Assembly: GCF_000952855.1 (NCBI RefSeq)
Contig: NZ_JSVU01000003.1
Location: forward strand, 1 to 64,000
Source: Aequorivita vladivostokensis
GTDB taxonomy: Bacteria > Bacteroidota > Bacteroidia > Flavobacteriales > Flavobacteriaceae
Direction: 5' to 3'
DNA length: 64,000 nt
The notes beneath the pieces are model-generated. The model saw only the letters and a list, made by a program, of their open reading frames with translations, was not told the origin of the DNA and did no database searches. This document shows, piece by piece, positions 17,752-27,072 of this stretch. The position numbers and the translations under genes were made by a program. How positions within the stretch are numbered: the first letter of the stretch is position 1; the number at the start of each line of letters is the position of its first letter.

Positions 17752-18048
17752 ATGTTTACAAGAATAGTTAAAATGGAGTTTGAAAAGGAGAATATCCCTG
17801 CATTTCTGGCTAATTTTGAAACGGTGAAAGAAAAAATCCGAAATTTCCCGGGCTGCACTTTTCTGGAACTTTACAAGGATAAGAATGACGAAACAATCTT
17901 TTTCACCTACAGCCGTTGGAATGAGGAAGCCGATTTGGAAAACTATAGAACAAGTGAACTTTTCAAAAACGTTTGGAGTGTTACAAAACCGATGTTTAAA
18001 TCAAAAGCGGAAGCATGGAGTGTAGACACTTTACATTCCTTAAAATAA
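17752..18048 (+). CDS. antibiotic biosynthesis monooxygenase (ABM) domain protein
   Basis: A 98-residue single-domain protein of the ABM ferredoxin-like fold. The visible pattern is MFTRIVKMEFEKENIPAF at the start, FPGCTFLELYKDKND in the middle and the FFTYSRWNEEADLENYRTS strand-helix, as in YgiN/HmoA-like proteins. Such domains act as cofactor-free oxygenases or heme-degrading enzymes, but many have no known role. I chose the ATG at 17752 over a GTG at 17743 that lies inside the heptamer array. It ends 4 bases before gldF, so it is likely co-transcribed. Confidence 0.82.
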   Translation: MFTRIVKMEFEKENIPAFLANFETVKEKIRNFPGCTFLELYKDKNDETIFFTYSRWNEEADLENYRTSELFKNVWSVTKPMFKSKAEAWSVDTLHSLK

Positions 18049-18052
18049 TTAG

Positions 18053-18760
18053 ATGCTCACAATAATAAAACGAGAAATAAACTCCTTCTTTTCCAGCACC
18101 ATTGGGTATTTGGTGATTGCCGTGTTTTTGGTGATCAATGGGCTGTTTCTTTGGGTTTTCAGCGGCAACTTCAACATTCTCAATTCTGGGTTTGCGGACC
18201 TTTCCCCCTATTTTGAACTCGCGCCTTGGGTATTGTTATTCCTGATTCCCGCAGTATGTATGCGCTCCTTTAGCGACGAAATGAAAATGGGTACGTTGGA
18301 ACTTTTATTGACGAAACCCATTTCGCTGAAACAAATCGTTTTGGGAAAATATTTTGGCGCCGTGATTTTAATAGTAATTGCGTTAATTCCAACAATTTTA
18401 TACGTTTTCACAATTTCGGAATTGGGCAATCCGCCCGGTAATTGGGACGTGGGCAGCACTATCGGCTCCTACATCGGGTTGCTGTTTTTGGTATTTGCCT
18501 ATACTTCCATCGGCATCTTTTCATCCACGCTTTCGCAGAACCAAATTGTAGCCTTTATCATTGCGGTATTTCTGTGTTTTGCGCTCTATTATGGGTTTGA
18601 GGGCTTTACCTCCTCCGCTGTCGATATTTCAACTTTGGGAATGAAGGCGCATTTTGACAGCGTGGCGCGTGGCGTTCTGGACACGCGCGATTTAATTTAC
18701 TTTTTAAGCGTGACGGTGTTTTTCATAGCGTTGACCATTTTTAAATTGAAGAAACAATGA
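18053..18760 (+). CDS. gldF: gliding-motility ABC transporter permease GldF
   Basis: A 235-residue ABC-2 type permease with about six membrane segments. The N-terminus (TIIKREINSFFSS) and the SFSDEMKMGTLELLLTKPIS block near residue 80 are typical of the family. In Flavobacterium johnsoniae GldF, GldG and the ATPase GldA form a transporter linked to gliding. gldA is not in this window, as expected since it is usually unlinked. The stop overlaps the gldG start by 4 bases. Confidence 0.93.
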   Translation: MLTIIKREINSFFSSTIGYLVIAVFLVINGLFLWVFSGNFNILNSGFADLSPYFELAPWVLLFLIPAVCMRSFSDEMKMGTLELLLTKPISLKQIVLGKYFGAVILIVIALIPTILYVFTISELGNPPGNWDVGSTIGSYIGLLFLVFAYTSIGIFSSTLSQNQIVAFIIAVFLCFALYYGFEGFTSSAVDISTLGMKAHFDSVARGVLDTRDLIYFLSVTVFFIALTIFKLKKQ

Positions 18761-20448
18761 TGAAGGCTTCAATTAAAAAAAATATCGTTTCAATAGCCGT
18801 TTTGGTCGGAGGTTTACTTCTTTTGAATGTCCTCGGAAATTATTTCTACAAACGTTTTGACCTTACGCAGGACAAGCGTTTTACCCTTTCCGCGGAAGCA
18901 AAGGAAATTGTTGATTACGTAGATTCTCCCATTATAGTCGATGTTTTTCTGAAAGGAAATTTTCCCCCGGAATTCCGAAGGCTTCAAAGTGAGACCGAGC
19001 AACTTTTGGAGGAATTTTCCGCATATAATTCAAATATTAAGTTTGATTTCATCAATCCCACCGAAAAAGGCAACGAAGCCTTTCAATCGCAATTTGAAAA
19101 GTTTGGATTGACCCCCGCGCAGGTTTCCGTGACCGAAAGCGGCAAGCAGAGTACCGAACTCGTCTATCCGTGGGCACTCGCCCATCACGATGGCAAAACA
19201 GTTAAAATCCCGTTGCTGAAAAACCAACTGGGCGCCACTTCCGAAGAACGTGTAAACAGCTCCCTCCAAAATCTGCAATATGCTTTCGCAGACGGTTTTA
19301 AGAAACTGGCCACGCAGAAATCGAAAAAAATTGCGGTTCTGAAAGGAAATGGAGAATATGACGATCGCTATATTGCCGATTTCTTCGCAACACTTCGGGA
19401 GTATTATTTTATCGCGCCTTTTACCTTGGATTCGGTAGCAACCAACCCTGAAAAGACTTTAGATGCACTCAACGGTTTTGATTTAATAGTTGCGGCCCAA
19501 CCTACGGAACCATTCAGCGATGCGGAAAAATATGTACTGGACCAATTTATTATGAACGGCGGTAAATCGCTGTGGTTGATGGATGCCACACAAATGCAGA
19601 TGGACACCATAAGCGGAAATATGTTCGCCTTTGGAAAGGATTTGAATTTAAATGATTTCTTCTTCAAATACGGAATCCGCATCAATCCAAATTTGGTAAA
19701 AGACGTTTATTCCGCCCCTATAGTTCTGGCAAGTGGCGACGAACGCGAAGCGCAGTACAACCGCTATCCGTGGTTTTTCAGTCCATTGAGCAGCAGTGCA
19801 AACAATCACCCCATAGTTTCAAACATCGAGGCCGTTAAATTTGATTACGCCAGTGCCATCGATACGCTGCCGAACAACATTAAAAAGACCGTGCTGCTTT
19901 CCACCTCGCCTATTTCAAAAATCGTGGGACTTCCCTTCCCTATTGACTTTGATGTGGAAATCCCAAAGAATTTGCAGGTGGTAAATGAAGGCCCAAACCC
20001 AAATGAGTACAATGCAGGGGAAATTCCGCTTGCGGTTTTGCTGGAAGGACAGTTCACTTCAGCGTTCAAAAATCGCGTGAAGCCACTTAAGCTTAACGTG
20101 AAAAATATAGATGACGGCAAACCTTCAAAAATGGTTGTTATAAGTGATGGAGACATCATAAAAAACCAATTGCAGGGCAATCGCCCGCTCGAGCTTGGCT
20201 TCGATAAAATGACCAATCAGTTCTACGGAAATAAGGAATTTCTGCTGAATACCGTCAATTACCTTTTGGACGACAGCGGACTTATAAACATTCGCACGCG
20301 GCAAATTGCGGTGCCATTTCTCGATCCACAAAAAACGGTGGAACCGCGCTCAAAATGGCAAACGCTTAACCTGCTGTTACCGTTGGGCTTACTTGCGCTT
20401 TTCGGAATCGCTTTCAACTTCTACCGCAAACGCCGATACACCCGTTAA
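18757..20448 (+). CDS. gldG: gliding-motility ABC transporter substrate-binding protein GldG
   Basis: A 563-residue membrane protein: one N-terminal membrane segment (about residues 10-28), a large extracytoplasmic domain, and a C-terminal membrane helix (about 537-555) followed by the basic tail FYRKRRYTR. The beginning FDLTQDKRFTLSAEAK and the LWLMDATQMQMD block near residue 275 fit GldG. It overlaps gldF by ATGA, which couples their translation. Start is ATG ATG; the first was taken. Confidence 0.94.
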   Translation: MMKASIKKNIVSIAVLVGGLLLLNVLGNYFYKRFDLTQDKRFTLSAEAKEIVDYVDSPIIVDVFLKGNFPPEFRRLQSETEQLLEEFSAYNSNIKFDFINPTEKGNEAFQSQFEKFGLTPAQVSVTESGKQSTELVYPWALAHHDGKTVKIPLLKNQLGATSEERVNSSLQNLQYAFADGFKKLATQKSKKIAVLKGNGEYDDRYIADFFATLREYYFIAPFTLDSVATNPEKTLDALNGFDLIVAAQPTEPFSDAEKYVLDQFIMNGGKSLWLMDATQMQMDTISGNMFAFGKDLNLNDFFFKYGIRINPNLVKDVYSAPIVLASGDEREAQYNRYPWFFSPLSSSANNHPIVSNIEAVKFDYASAIDTLPNNIKKTVLLSTSPISKIVGLPFPIDFDVEIPKNLQVVNEGPNPNEYNAGEIPLAVLLEGQFTSAFKNRVKPLKLNVKNIDDGKPSKMVVISDGDIIKNQLQGNRPLELGFDKMTNQFYGNKEFLLNTVNYLLDDSGLINIRTRQIAVPFLDPQKTVEPRSKWQTLNLLLPLGLLALFGIAFNFYRKRRYTR

Positions 20449-20487
20449 ATGTTAATAAGTTTGTTTTAACAAACACTTCAATTGAAA

Positions 20488-20495
20488 TATATTTG
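20488..20495 (+). promoter_or_regulatory. -7 element upstream of dnaN
   Basis: TATATTTG, a perfect Bacteroidota -7 element, 57 bases before the dnaN ATG. No well-spaced -33 TTTG is seen, so this is weak. Confidence 0.4.
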
Positions 20496-20552
20496 TAGGT
20501 ATGCTAAAACCAAGGCATTTATCATTATTCTGATCAAAAAAATAAATATTCA

Positions 20553-21671
20553 ATGAAATTCATCGTATCGAGTTCGTATTTATTAAAGCAACTGCAAGTT
20601 TTGGGTGGTATTATCAACAATAATAATACGCTTCCTATTTTAGATAATTTTCTGTTCAATTTGGATGAAAAATCCCTTACCGTTTCCGCTTCCGATTTGG
20701 AAACGACCATTTCCTCAAAACTGGAAGTGGAAAGCACCGAAAAAGGAATGGTCTGCATTCCCGCAAGGCTTTTGTTGGAAACCCTAAAAACATTTCCGGA
20801 GCAACCTTTGACATTTACTGTTGAAGACAACAACACCATCGAAATAAGCAGCAACCACGGTAAATATGCCCTTGCCTATGCCAGTGGCGAGGAGTTTCCA
20901 AACGCCGTGGAATTGAAGGATCCTTCTTCCACAGTGGTCCAGGGCGATGTGCTGGCTACGGCCATCAGCAAAACAATTTTTGCTTCGGGAAATGATGATT
21001 TACGCCCAGTAATGAGCGGTGTCTTTTTTCAGTTTTCAACAGATAATCTAGTGTTCGTTGCCACCGATGCGCACAAATTGGTAAAATATACCCGCGACGA
21101 CATCAGTGCTTCGCAAACCGCGGAATTTATTATGCCGAAAAAGCCTTTAACGCTTTTAAAAAGCATACTTGCCGGTAGCGAGGAAGATGTTACCATTGAA
21201 TACAACGACAGCAATGCCAAGTTCATTTTTGAAAACACCGAAATGGTGTGTCGCTTGATTGACGGGAAATATCCAAATTACGAAGCGGTTATTCCGAAGG
21301 AAAACCCTAATAAATTGGTGATTGACAGAAACCAGTTCTTGAATTCCGTACGTCGTGTCTCCATCTTTTCCAGCAAGACCACGCACCAAATCCGTTTGAA
21401 AATTGCGGGTGCGGAGTTGAACATTTCCGCAGAGGACATTGATTACAGCAACAAAGCAGAGGAGCGCTTGACCTGCGATTACCAAGGCGACGATATGCAG
21501 ATTGGCTTCAACAGCCGTTTCTTAACGGAAATGCTGAATAACCTTACAAGCGATGAGGTTTCCCTTGAAATGAGCCTGCCCAACCGTGCAGGAATCCTTA
21601 CCCCGGTCGATGGACTGGACGAAGGCGAAACCGTTACTATGCTGGTAATGCCGGTAATGCTCAACAATTAA
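20553..21671 (+). CDS. dnaN: DNA polymerase III beta subunit (sliding clamp)
   Basis: The 372-residue clamp forms a dimeric ring around DNA and tethers polymerase III. Three repeated clamp folds are evident from the start (MKFIVSSSYLLKQLQVLGGI), through FVATDAHKLVKY near residue 175, to the C-terminal end MLVMPVMLNN that forms part of the protein-binding pocket. Length is standard. It is not next to dnaA here; it follows gldG, an arrangement common in flavobacteria. A strong terminator follows. Confidence 0.97.
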   Translation: MKFIVSSSYLLKQLQVLGGIINNNNTLPILDNFLFNLDEKSLTVSASDLETTISSKLEVESTEKGMVCIPARLLLETLKTFPEQPLTFTVEDNNTIEISSNHGKYALAYASGEEFPNAVELKDPSSTVVQGDVLATAISKTIFASGNDDLRPVMSGVFFQFSTDNLVFVATDAHKLVKYTRDDISASQTAEFIMPKKPLTLLKSILAGSEEDVTIEYNDSNAKFIFENTEMVCRLIDGKYPNYEAVIPKENPNKLVIDRNQFLNSVRRVSIFSSKTTHQIRLKIAGAELNISAEDIDYSNKAEERLTCDYQGDDMQIGFNSRFLTEMLNNLTSDEVSLEMSLPNRAGILTPVDGLDEGETVTMLVMPVMLNN

Positions 21672-21702
21672 ATCGCTCTCTTTACGATAAAATTTAGAAA
21701 AG

Positions 21703-21730
21703 CCGTCCCAGTCTGGGGCGGTTTTTTTTT
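21703..21730 (+). terminator. terminator after dnaN
   Basis: Stem CCGTCCC with GGGGCGG (21703-21721, one G-T pair, 5-base loop), followed by nine or more T. It lies about 32 bases after the dnaN stop. Confidence 0.85.
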
Positions 21731-21808
21731 GGCTTATTTCTTTTTTTAATGATGACTATTCAAACTTCTGACGATACTTAATTGATAGTAATCCTTAAAA
21801 CTAAAGTC

Positions 21809-22849
21809 ATGAAAAAATTTTATCTTTTTGTTTCAATTTTATTGATGGGCGTCTCAACAATTCAGGCCCAACTTACCGACGTAGTAACAGGTCTTGACAA
21901 TCCGTCGCGATTGTTTCTTAATGGCACTGACCTGTATTATTCCACCGCTTCAGAAATTTTCAAAATTGACATTACCGAAAATTCACCCACCCCGGTATCG
22001 GTAATTGGTGGACTCAATGGCACCGTAGGAATGGCTATGGAAGGAAATACGCTTTATTTTTCGGAATTCAATGCAGGTAAAATTTCAAAAATTGACATAA
22101 CCGACCCCACGCCCACCGCAGAAGTGGTCATCTCTGGATTAAACACCCCCGGTAATTTGCTGCTTGACGGAAACACAATGTATTACTCAGATCCCAACGA
22201 TAATTTTGTAGCTAAATTTGATGTCACCGACCCTAACCCGAGCCCCGTGGTAGTAGCCACTTCCAATTTCAATTTTAACCCCTCTGGGTTGGCTATGCTG
22301 GGAAACATACTATATATGGGCCAGGGCCAGGCAAATAGAGTTTCCATGGTTGATGTAACCAGCGGAAACACCCAACCCACAGATGTAGTTGTGGGAGTAA
22401 ACAGGCCTTTGGGAATACGAGTTGTGGGAAACAATCTTTTCATCGCCGAATATATCGGGAATAAGATTTCTAAAAAAGACCTTTCCAACGGTTCCAGTAC
22501 TGCGGAAGAAATTGTAAGCGGCATCAGTAGTCCCACCGATATTGAAATTGCCGGAAATACCCTATTTATATTGGAAAAAGGCGCCAATAAAATATCCAAA
22601 ATCACCATTCCACTTGGGGTGAACGATCTATCGGCCAAGAGCATCCATCTGTTTCCGAATCCCGCTACCAGTTTTATCCAAGTTTCAAATTTACAAGATC
22701 CGCAACCTTTCACCATTTATGCGATAGACGGTTCAAAAGTAGCAACGGGGATGATACAGCCGAACGAAAGGATCAATATAGAAAATCTTTCCGCTGGCGC
22801 CTATGTGTTTACCGTTTCTGGTGCTTCCACAAAATTCATCAAGAATTAG
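21809..22849 (+). CDS. secreted beta-propeller protein with T9SS sorting domain
   Basis: A 346-residue protein: signal peptide (about residues 1-20, ending TIQAQ), a six- or seven-bladed NHL/SMP-30-like propeller of roughly 45-residue repeats (each with a GNTLYxS and a KISKxDxT motif), and a C-terminal type A sorting domain from IHLFPNPATSFIQV to the final FIKN. It is expected to be exported by Sec and then T9SS and anchored at the surface. The repeats suggest binding or scaffolding rather than a named enzyme. An upstream TTG at 21782 is rejected because the signal peptide begins at the ATG. Confidence 0.85.
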   Translation: MKKFYLFVSILLMGVSTIQAQLTDVVTGLDNPSRLFLNGTDLYYSTASEIFKIDITENSPTPVSVIGGLNGTVGMAMEGNTLYFSEFNAGKISKIDITDPTPTAEVVISGLNTPGNLLLDGNTMYYSDPNDNFVAKFDVTDPNPSPVVVATSNFNFNPSGLAMLGNILYMGQGQANRVSMVDVTSGNTQPTDVVVGVNRPLGIRVVGNNLFIAEYIGNKISKKDLSNGSSTAEEIVSGISSPTDIEIAGNTLFILEKGANKISKITIPLGVNDLSAKSIHLFPNPATSFIQVSNLQDPQPFTIYAIDGSKVATGMIQPNERINIENLSAGAYVFTVSGASTKFIKN

Positions 22850-22987
22850 AGGCGTATTTTAACTTGGAGAACTGTAAACTGCAACTAAACAGTTAATTCC
22901 GACAATAATTTTTCCAAAACTATAATAAAGCCGATGACAATAAAAAGTTTCGTCGATTAATGCTAACCAAACATTAAATTAAAATAT

Positions 22988-23494
22988 ATGAAAAATCTAA
23001 AAACAATCTGTATTCTATTCTTTTCCGTACTTATGTTTTCCTGCTCCAAAAAAGACGATGGCGGTGGCGACAGTGCTCCCGAGGCGGAATTTAGTGCAAC
23101 CATCAACGGTGGCGGCTTTGGCAACAATTATACATCGCGTTTAGGCTTCTATTCAAGCGATTATAGCGATAATGGATTGACGCTAGCCATAACCGATGAA
23201 AGTACAAACATTGTCCGTATCTTTTTAAACCAAACAGGGGGCTTTGGAAGTGGAATCACCAAAATCGTGGGAGATGTTGCTACCAATGGGTTCGTAACTG
23301 GCGTTATAATTCGCGATCAAACCAATCAGGTAACCTACGGTGCTTCAGAGGGAGAAATAAATATTCTGGAAAACCGTGAAAATCCCGAAAACGAGGACGG
23401 CCGTTTAATCTCGGGAAACTTTACTATTACCGGAACTTCAGGTGCAGGACCGACGGTTACTATGACAGGAAATTTTAAAAATTTCGCCTATTGA
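22988..23494 (+). CDS. lipoprotein of unknown function
   Basis: A 168-residue protein with a lipoprotein signal peptide: the lipobox is FSC with Cys at residue 19, followed by SKKDDGGGD, an acidic linker of the kind that marks surface export in Bacteroidota. The mature part is Gly- and Asn-rich, probably beta, and ends GNFKNFAY. I do not recognise the family. It stands between the T9SS propeller gene and mnmE, with a terminator after it. Confidence 0.75.
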   Translation: MKNLKTICILFFSVLMFSCSKKDDGGGDSAPEAEFSATINGGGFGNNYTSRLGFYSSDYSDNGLTLAITDESTNIVRIFLNQTGGFGSGITKIVGDVATNGFVTGVIIRDQTNQVTYGASEGEINILENRENPENEDGRLISGNFTITGTSGAGPTVTMTGNFKNFAY

Positions 23495-23521
23495 GGGATA
23501 CAGCTTATAGAAATTAAAAAT

Positions 23522-23544
23522 AGCAGCCATCGTGCTGCTTTTTT
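23522..23544 (+). terminator. terminator after the lipoprotein gene
   Basis: Stem AGCAGC (23522-23527) with GCTGCT (23534-23539), loop CATCGT, then TTTTT. Confidence 0.75.
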
Positions 23545-23584
23545 AATGGCAATTTTGCCAGTATTTATTTTCCAAAGTTAACCG

Positions 23585-23592
23585 TACCTTTG
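23585..23592 (+). promoter_or_regulatory. -7 element directly before mnmE
   Basis: TACCTTTG, a perfect -7 element, separated from the mnmE ATG by six bases. If active, the mRNA would be leaderless or nearly so. The -33 region is poor. Confidence 0.45.
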
Positions 23593-23598
23593 CAGCCA

Positions 23599-25002
23599 AT
23601 GACACACACAGACACCATAGTGGCAATGGCAACCCCAGCAGGTGCGGGGGCAATAGCGGTAATTCGTCTTTCGGGACCAGATGCAATTGCTATTGCTTCT
23701 TCCCTATTCACTTCCGTTTCAGGGAAAGAGCTTGCCAAACAGAAAACCCACACCGTGCATTTAGGCCATATAAAGGATGGCGAACGCGTGATTGATGAAG
23801 TGCTCGCAACCATTTTCAAAAACCCAAATAGTTATACGGGCGAGGATGTGGTTGAAATTTCTTGCCATGGAAGCAACTACATCCAGCAGGAAATTTTACA
23901 GTTATGCCTTCGGAAGGGTTGCAGAATGGCCCAAGCGGGCGAGTTTACGCTTCGTGCGTTTCTGAACGGAAAAATGGATTTAAGCCAAGCCGAAGCAGTT
24001 GCAGATTTAATCGCTAGCGACAGTGCTGCCAGCCACCAATTGGCAATGCAACAAATGCGCGGCGGATTTTCCTCTGAAATAAAAAAACTTCGCGAGGAAC
24101 TTTTAAATTTTGCTTCCCTCATAGAATTGGAGCTCGATTTTGCTGAGGAAGATGTAGAATTCGCCAATCGAGAAGAATTTCAGAAACTTATTTCAAAAAT
24201 AACCCATGTTCTGAAGCGACTTATAGATTCCTTCGCCACTGGAAATGTTTTAAAGAACGGCATCCCCGTTGCCATTGTGGGCGAACCGAATGTAGGGAAA
24301 TCTACCCTGCTAAATGCCTTGCTTAACGAGGAAAGAGCGATTGTAAGCGATATTGCCGGAACCACGCGCGATACCATTGAAGACGAAATAACCATTGGCG
24401 GCATTGGTTTCAGGTTTATTGATACGGCAGGAATTCGCGAAACGGTGGATGTGATAGAAGGTTTGGGAATTCAAAAAACATTTCAGAAAATAGAACAGGC
24501 GCAGGTAGTTATTTATCTTTTTGATGCGGAAAAATTCAAGATTCAAGGTTCAAAATTTAAGATTGAAATTGAAACTATTAAAAATAAATATCCGCTAAAA
24601 AATCTTATAATTGTTGCCAATAAGGTTGATAAACTTTCCACAGAAGAAATCCAACAACTCAATATCTCCCTGAACGCGGTTGAAAATTCTTCCTTTTTGT
24701 TACTCTCTGCAAAAACAAAAGATGGAATTGAAGAACTTCAAAACAAACTCCTCGAATTCGTAAACACCGGCGCGCTTCGAAACAATGAGACCATTGTTAC
24801 CAACAGCCGCCACTATGACGCTATGCTAAAGGCTTTGGAAGAAATAATCAAAGTACAGGAAGGTATTGACAATGGTTTAAGTGGTGATCTTTTGGCAATA
24901 GACATACGGCAGGCACTGCATTATTTCGGTGAAATAACTGGTGAAATATCGAATGACGAACTGCTTGGAAACATTTTTGCTAATTTCTGCATCGGAAAGT
25001 AA
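23599..25002 (+). CDS. mnmE: tRNA uridine-5-carboxymethylaminomethyl synthesis GTPase
   Basis: MnmE (467 residues) with MnmG modifies U34 of certain tRNAs. Order: N-terminal folate-binding domain (MATPAGAGAIAVIRLSG near residue 10), helical domain, inserted G domain with G1 GEPNVGKST (about 228), switch DIAGTTRDT (about 252), G3 DTAGIRE, G4 NKVD (about 338), and the C-terminal CIGK whose Cys is invariant. Length is normal. The ATG at 23599 gives the typical N-terminus; a TTG nine bases upstream lies in the promoter element. Confidence 0.96.
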   Translation: MTHTDTIVAMATPAGAGAIAVIRLSGPDAIAIASSLFTSVSGKELAKQKTHTVHLGHIKDGERVIDEVLATIFKNPNSYTGEDVVEISCHGSNYIQQEILQLCLRKGCRMAQAGEFTLRAFLNGKMDLSQAEAVADLIASDSAASHQLAMQQMRGGFSSEIKKLREELLNFASLIELELDFAEEDVEFANREEFQKLISKITHVLKRLIDSFATGNVLKNGIPVAIVGEPNVGKSTLLNALLNEERAIVSDIAGTTRDTIEDEITIGGIGFRFIDTAGIRETVDVIEGLGIQKTFQKIEQAQVVIYLFDAEKFKIQGSKFKIEIETIKNKYPLKNLIIVANKVDKLSTEEIQQLNISLNAVENSSFLLLSAKTKDGIEELQNKLLEFVNTGALRNNETIVTNSRHYDAMLKALEEIIKVQEGIDNGLSGDLLAIDIRQALHYFGEITGEISNDELLGNIFANFCIGK

Positions 25003-25051
25003 CTTGCCTTCATTAACATGCAGGATTTAAATTTAAAAAGAGCTGAATAAA

Positions 25052-25618
25052 TTATTGTCTTTTAATAATACCATTCAGGCTCACTCTAATAGTGTTGTCC
25101 AATAGGTCTTGCAAGCTATATTCCATAAGTGCGGTTTTATGGCTTATTACTTGATCCAGATTTATCAGATGAAATTCACAAAACAACTGGGTATTGATTG
25201 TGGGGTCTATATCACCACTCCTTTGCCCCTTTTTCAATAAGGTTTTAATTATACCAAAAACTATTTTACCGCGTTGAAGGGCATAAAACTGATAGGTTTC
25301 CAGATAACCTCTTTTTAAATCAAAATAAAAATTAGGTGTAATTTTTATTAAATGTTTTACGGCGTATTCATAAATCTTTATTATTTTCTCTATCGGTGTT
25401 CCCCTTTCATCTTGAATCCTTTTGATATTTGAAAAATGTAAATCAAAAAGATGGTGAATACATTTTTGAACCAATTCCTTTTTACTGCCATAATGAAGAT
25501 AAATGGTCTTCTTTGATAAACCCATTTCTCGGGCTATATCATCCATTCTAACGGTCTTGATTCCATGTGTTTGAAAAAGCACAAGTGACCTAACCAATAT
25601 GGTTTTTGACAGGGACAT
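25052..25618 (-). CDS. TetR/AcrR family transcriptional regulator
   Basis: A 188-residue repressor type protein. The N-terminal helix-turn-helix is clear: ILVRSLVLFQTHGIKTVRMD then DIAREMGLSKKTIYLHYGSK (residues about 10-50). The C-terminal ligand domain is not identifiable. It lies 12 bases after the broken doxX gene and 450 bases after ygiD in the same direction, so it likely belongs to that operon and may control it. The inducer is unknown. Confidence 0.92.
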   Translation of the reverse strand: MSLSKTILVRSLVLFQTHGIKTVRMDDIAREMGLSKKTIYLHYGSKKELVQKCIHHLFDLHFSNIKRIQDERGTPIEKIIKIYEYAVKHLIKITPNFYFDLKRGYLETYQFYALQRGKIVFGIIKTLLKKGQRSGDIDPTINTQLFCEFHLINLDQVISHKTALMEYSLQDLLDNTIRVSLNGIIKRQ

Positions 25619-25630
25619 AGCTGTAGATAT

Positions 25631-26053
25631 CTATTCTTCTAGTTGATAGTTTTTCAAAATAGCATCAAAAGAATATTTACCGCTGCCAAGTATTAACAAA
25701 ACTACATAGGCCAACAAGTAAAACAGTCCTAATTCTTTTATGGCATAAGGATCGCTACCGTGAATCATTAATACGGCTACCAACATGGTTATAATTAATG
25801 GAATGGCCGCTATTCTGGTAAAAAGTCCAATTAGCAGTAATATAGAGCATAAAACTTCTGCAACCACAGTTAGTACTAATCAAAACGTTGCGCTCATCCC
25901 CATAACAATGGGAAACTGAATATCTCCGCTAAACAGTATGTATAGTTTTGGAATTCCATGAACAAGCATCATTATACCCACACCCAACCTTAATAATAAG
26001 ACAGCCATACCAACTGTGTTCTCTTTTAATTCAATATCCAGTAATTTTTTCAT
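25631..26053 (-). pseudogene. DoxX family membrane protein broken by an in-frame stop
   Basis: The frame starting at ATG 26053 reads as a DoxX protein (RLGVGIMMLVHGIPKL, then FPIVMGMSATF) for 57 codons, meets TGA at 25882-25880, and continues in the same frame with LVLTVVAEVLCSILLLIGLF to a normal stop at 25631 (about 140 codons in all). Intact homologues have a Ser-Leu here, so TCA to TGA, a single transversion, explains it. No frameshift is needed. DoxX proteins are four-helix membrane proteins tied to redox and thiol stress. A restart at GTG or ATG after the stop could give only the last two helices. A sequencing error is possible. Confidence 0.85.
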
Positions 26054-26070
26054 AATTCATTGTTTTGTTT

Positions 26071-26952
26071 CTAACCTATCTTTACTGAAGTCATTGTAAG
26101 TGAACCTCCAACAGGTTTGTCGTTAAATATTGTTATTTCTTCATTTTTGGTCTTTAATGCCAAGGTGTAAATCAACGGCATATAATGTTCGGGCGTTGGG
26201 ATGGCTAACTCAAAAGCTTTTCCTTGGGATTTAAAGTTTATTAAACTTTTGTGATCTTCGTTAACGATAAAGTTTTTCATCTTTTCGTTGGCCTCTATAG
26301 TCCAATCGTAGGCATATACTTCGTTTAACCTTTTCCACGAAACCATGCGAAGATTGTGTACCATATTTCCACTTCCCACAATTAGAACACCCTTTGTGCG
26401 AAGGCCATTCAATTCCTTTGCTAATTCATAGTGATATTTTGCAGGCTGTGTATAATCAATACTCATTTGAATTACCGGGATATCGGCATTGGGATAGAGA
26501 TGTTTTATAACGCTCCATGCTCCGTGGTCGAGCCCCCATTTATCATCTAATCCTACATTTGTTTTTGTTATTATCGCTTTGGTCTGTTTTGCCAGTTGAG
26601 GGCTTCCCGGTGCTGGGTATTGTACTTCAAAAAGCTCCTGTGGGAAACCTCCAAAGTCATGAATGGTAGGAGGATTTTGCATTGCTGTTACATATGTGCC
26701 ATTCGTTTCCCAATGGGCAGAAATACAGAGTATTGCATTGGGGCGTACCAATTCATTTCCCAGCCGTCTAAAATTTGCCACAAATTCATTTTCGTCAATG
26801 GCATTCATAGGACTTCCATGACCCAAGAATAGTACAGGCATTTTTTCTGTACTACTCATTGTTGCTGTCATTTTATTTAAATCTTTCAAATTCATACTTG
26901 AACCTATTAGCGGCAATAGTGCCATTGATTTTAAAAATTGTTTTCTATTCAT
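26071..26952 (-). CDS. ygiD: 4,5-DOPA-extradiol-dioxygenase-like protein (LigB family)
   Basis: A 293-residue class III extradiol dioxygenase of the YgiD/DODA type. Metal-binding His motifs are visible: LFLGHGSPMNA (about residue 45), ISAHWET (about 80), DHGAWSVIKHLYP (about 145) and GSGNMVHNLR (about 195). Unusually it begins with a stretch like a signal or Tat-less leader (MNRKQFLKSMALLPLIGSS), so it may be exported or start later. The physiological substrate is unclear; quinones or catechols are likely. It lies 17 bases ahead of doxX and forms an operon with doxX and tetR. Confidence 0.88.
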   Translation of the reverse strand: MNRKQFLKSMALLPLIGSSMNLKDLNKMTATMSSTEKMPVLFLGHGSPMNAIDENEFVANFRRLGNELVRPNAILCISAHWETNGTYVTAMQNPPTIHDFGGFPQELFEVQYPAPGSPQLAKQTKAIITKTNVGLDDKWGLDHGAWSVIKHLYPNADIPVIQMSIDYTQPAKYHYELAKELNGLRTKGVLIVGSGNMVHNLRMVSWKRLNEVYAYDWTIEANEKMKNFIVNEDHKSLINFKSQGKAFELAIPTPEHYMPLIYTLALKTKNEEITIFNDKPVGGSLTMTSVKIG

Positions 26953-27072
26953 TGACGTAATTTAACTACGAAACTTGCTTTGCCATACACGTCTTCTCTG
27001 CTTATCTTTTGGATTTTAAACTTTTTCATGATTTCTAAATTCAAAATATGAATAACTTCCCTTTAAATAGTT

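Noticed and set aside
25631-25867. A separate 78-residue membrane protein
   Set aside because: It is the C-terminal half of DoxX in the same frame as the part upstream of the TGA, so one broken gene explains it better.
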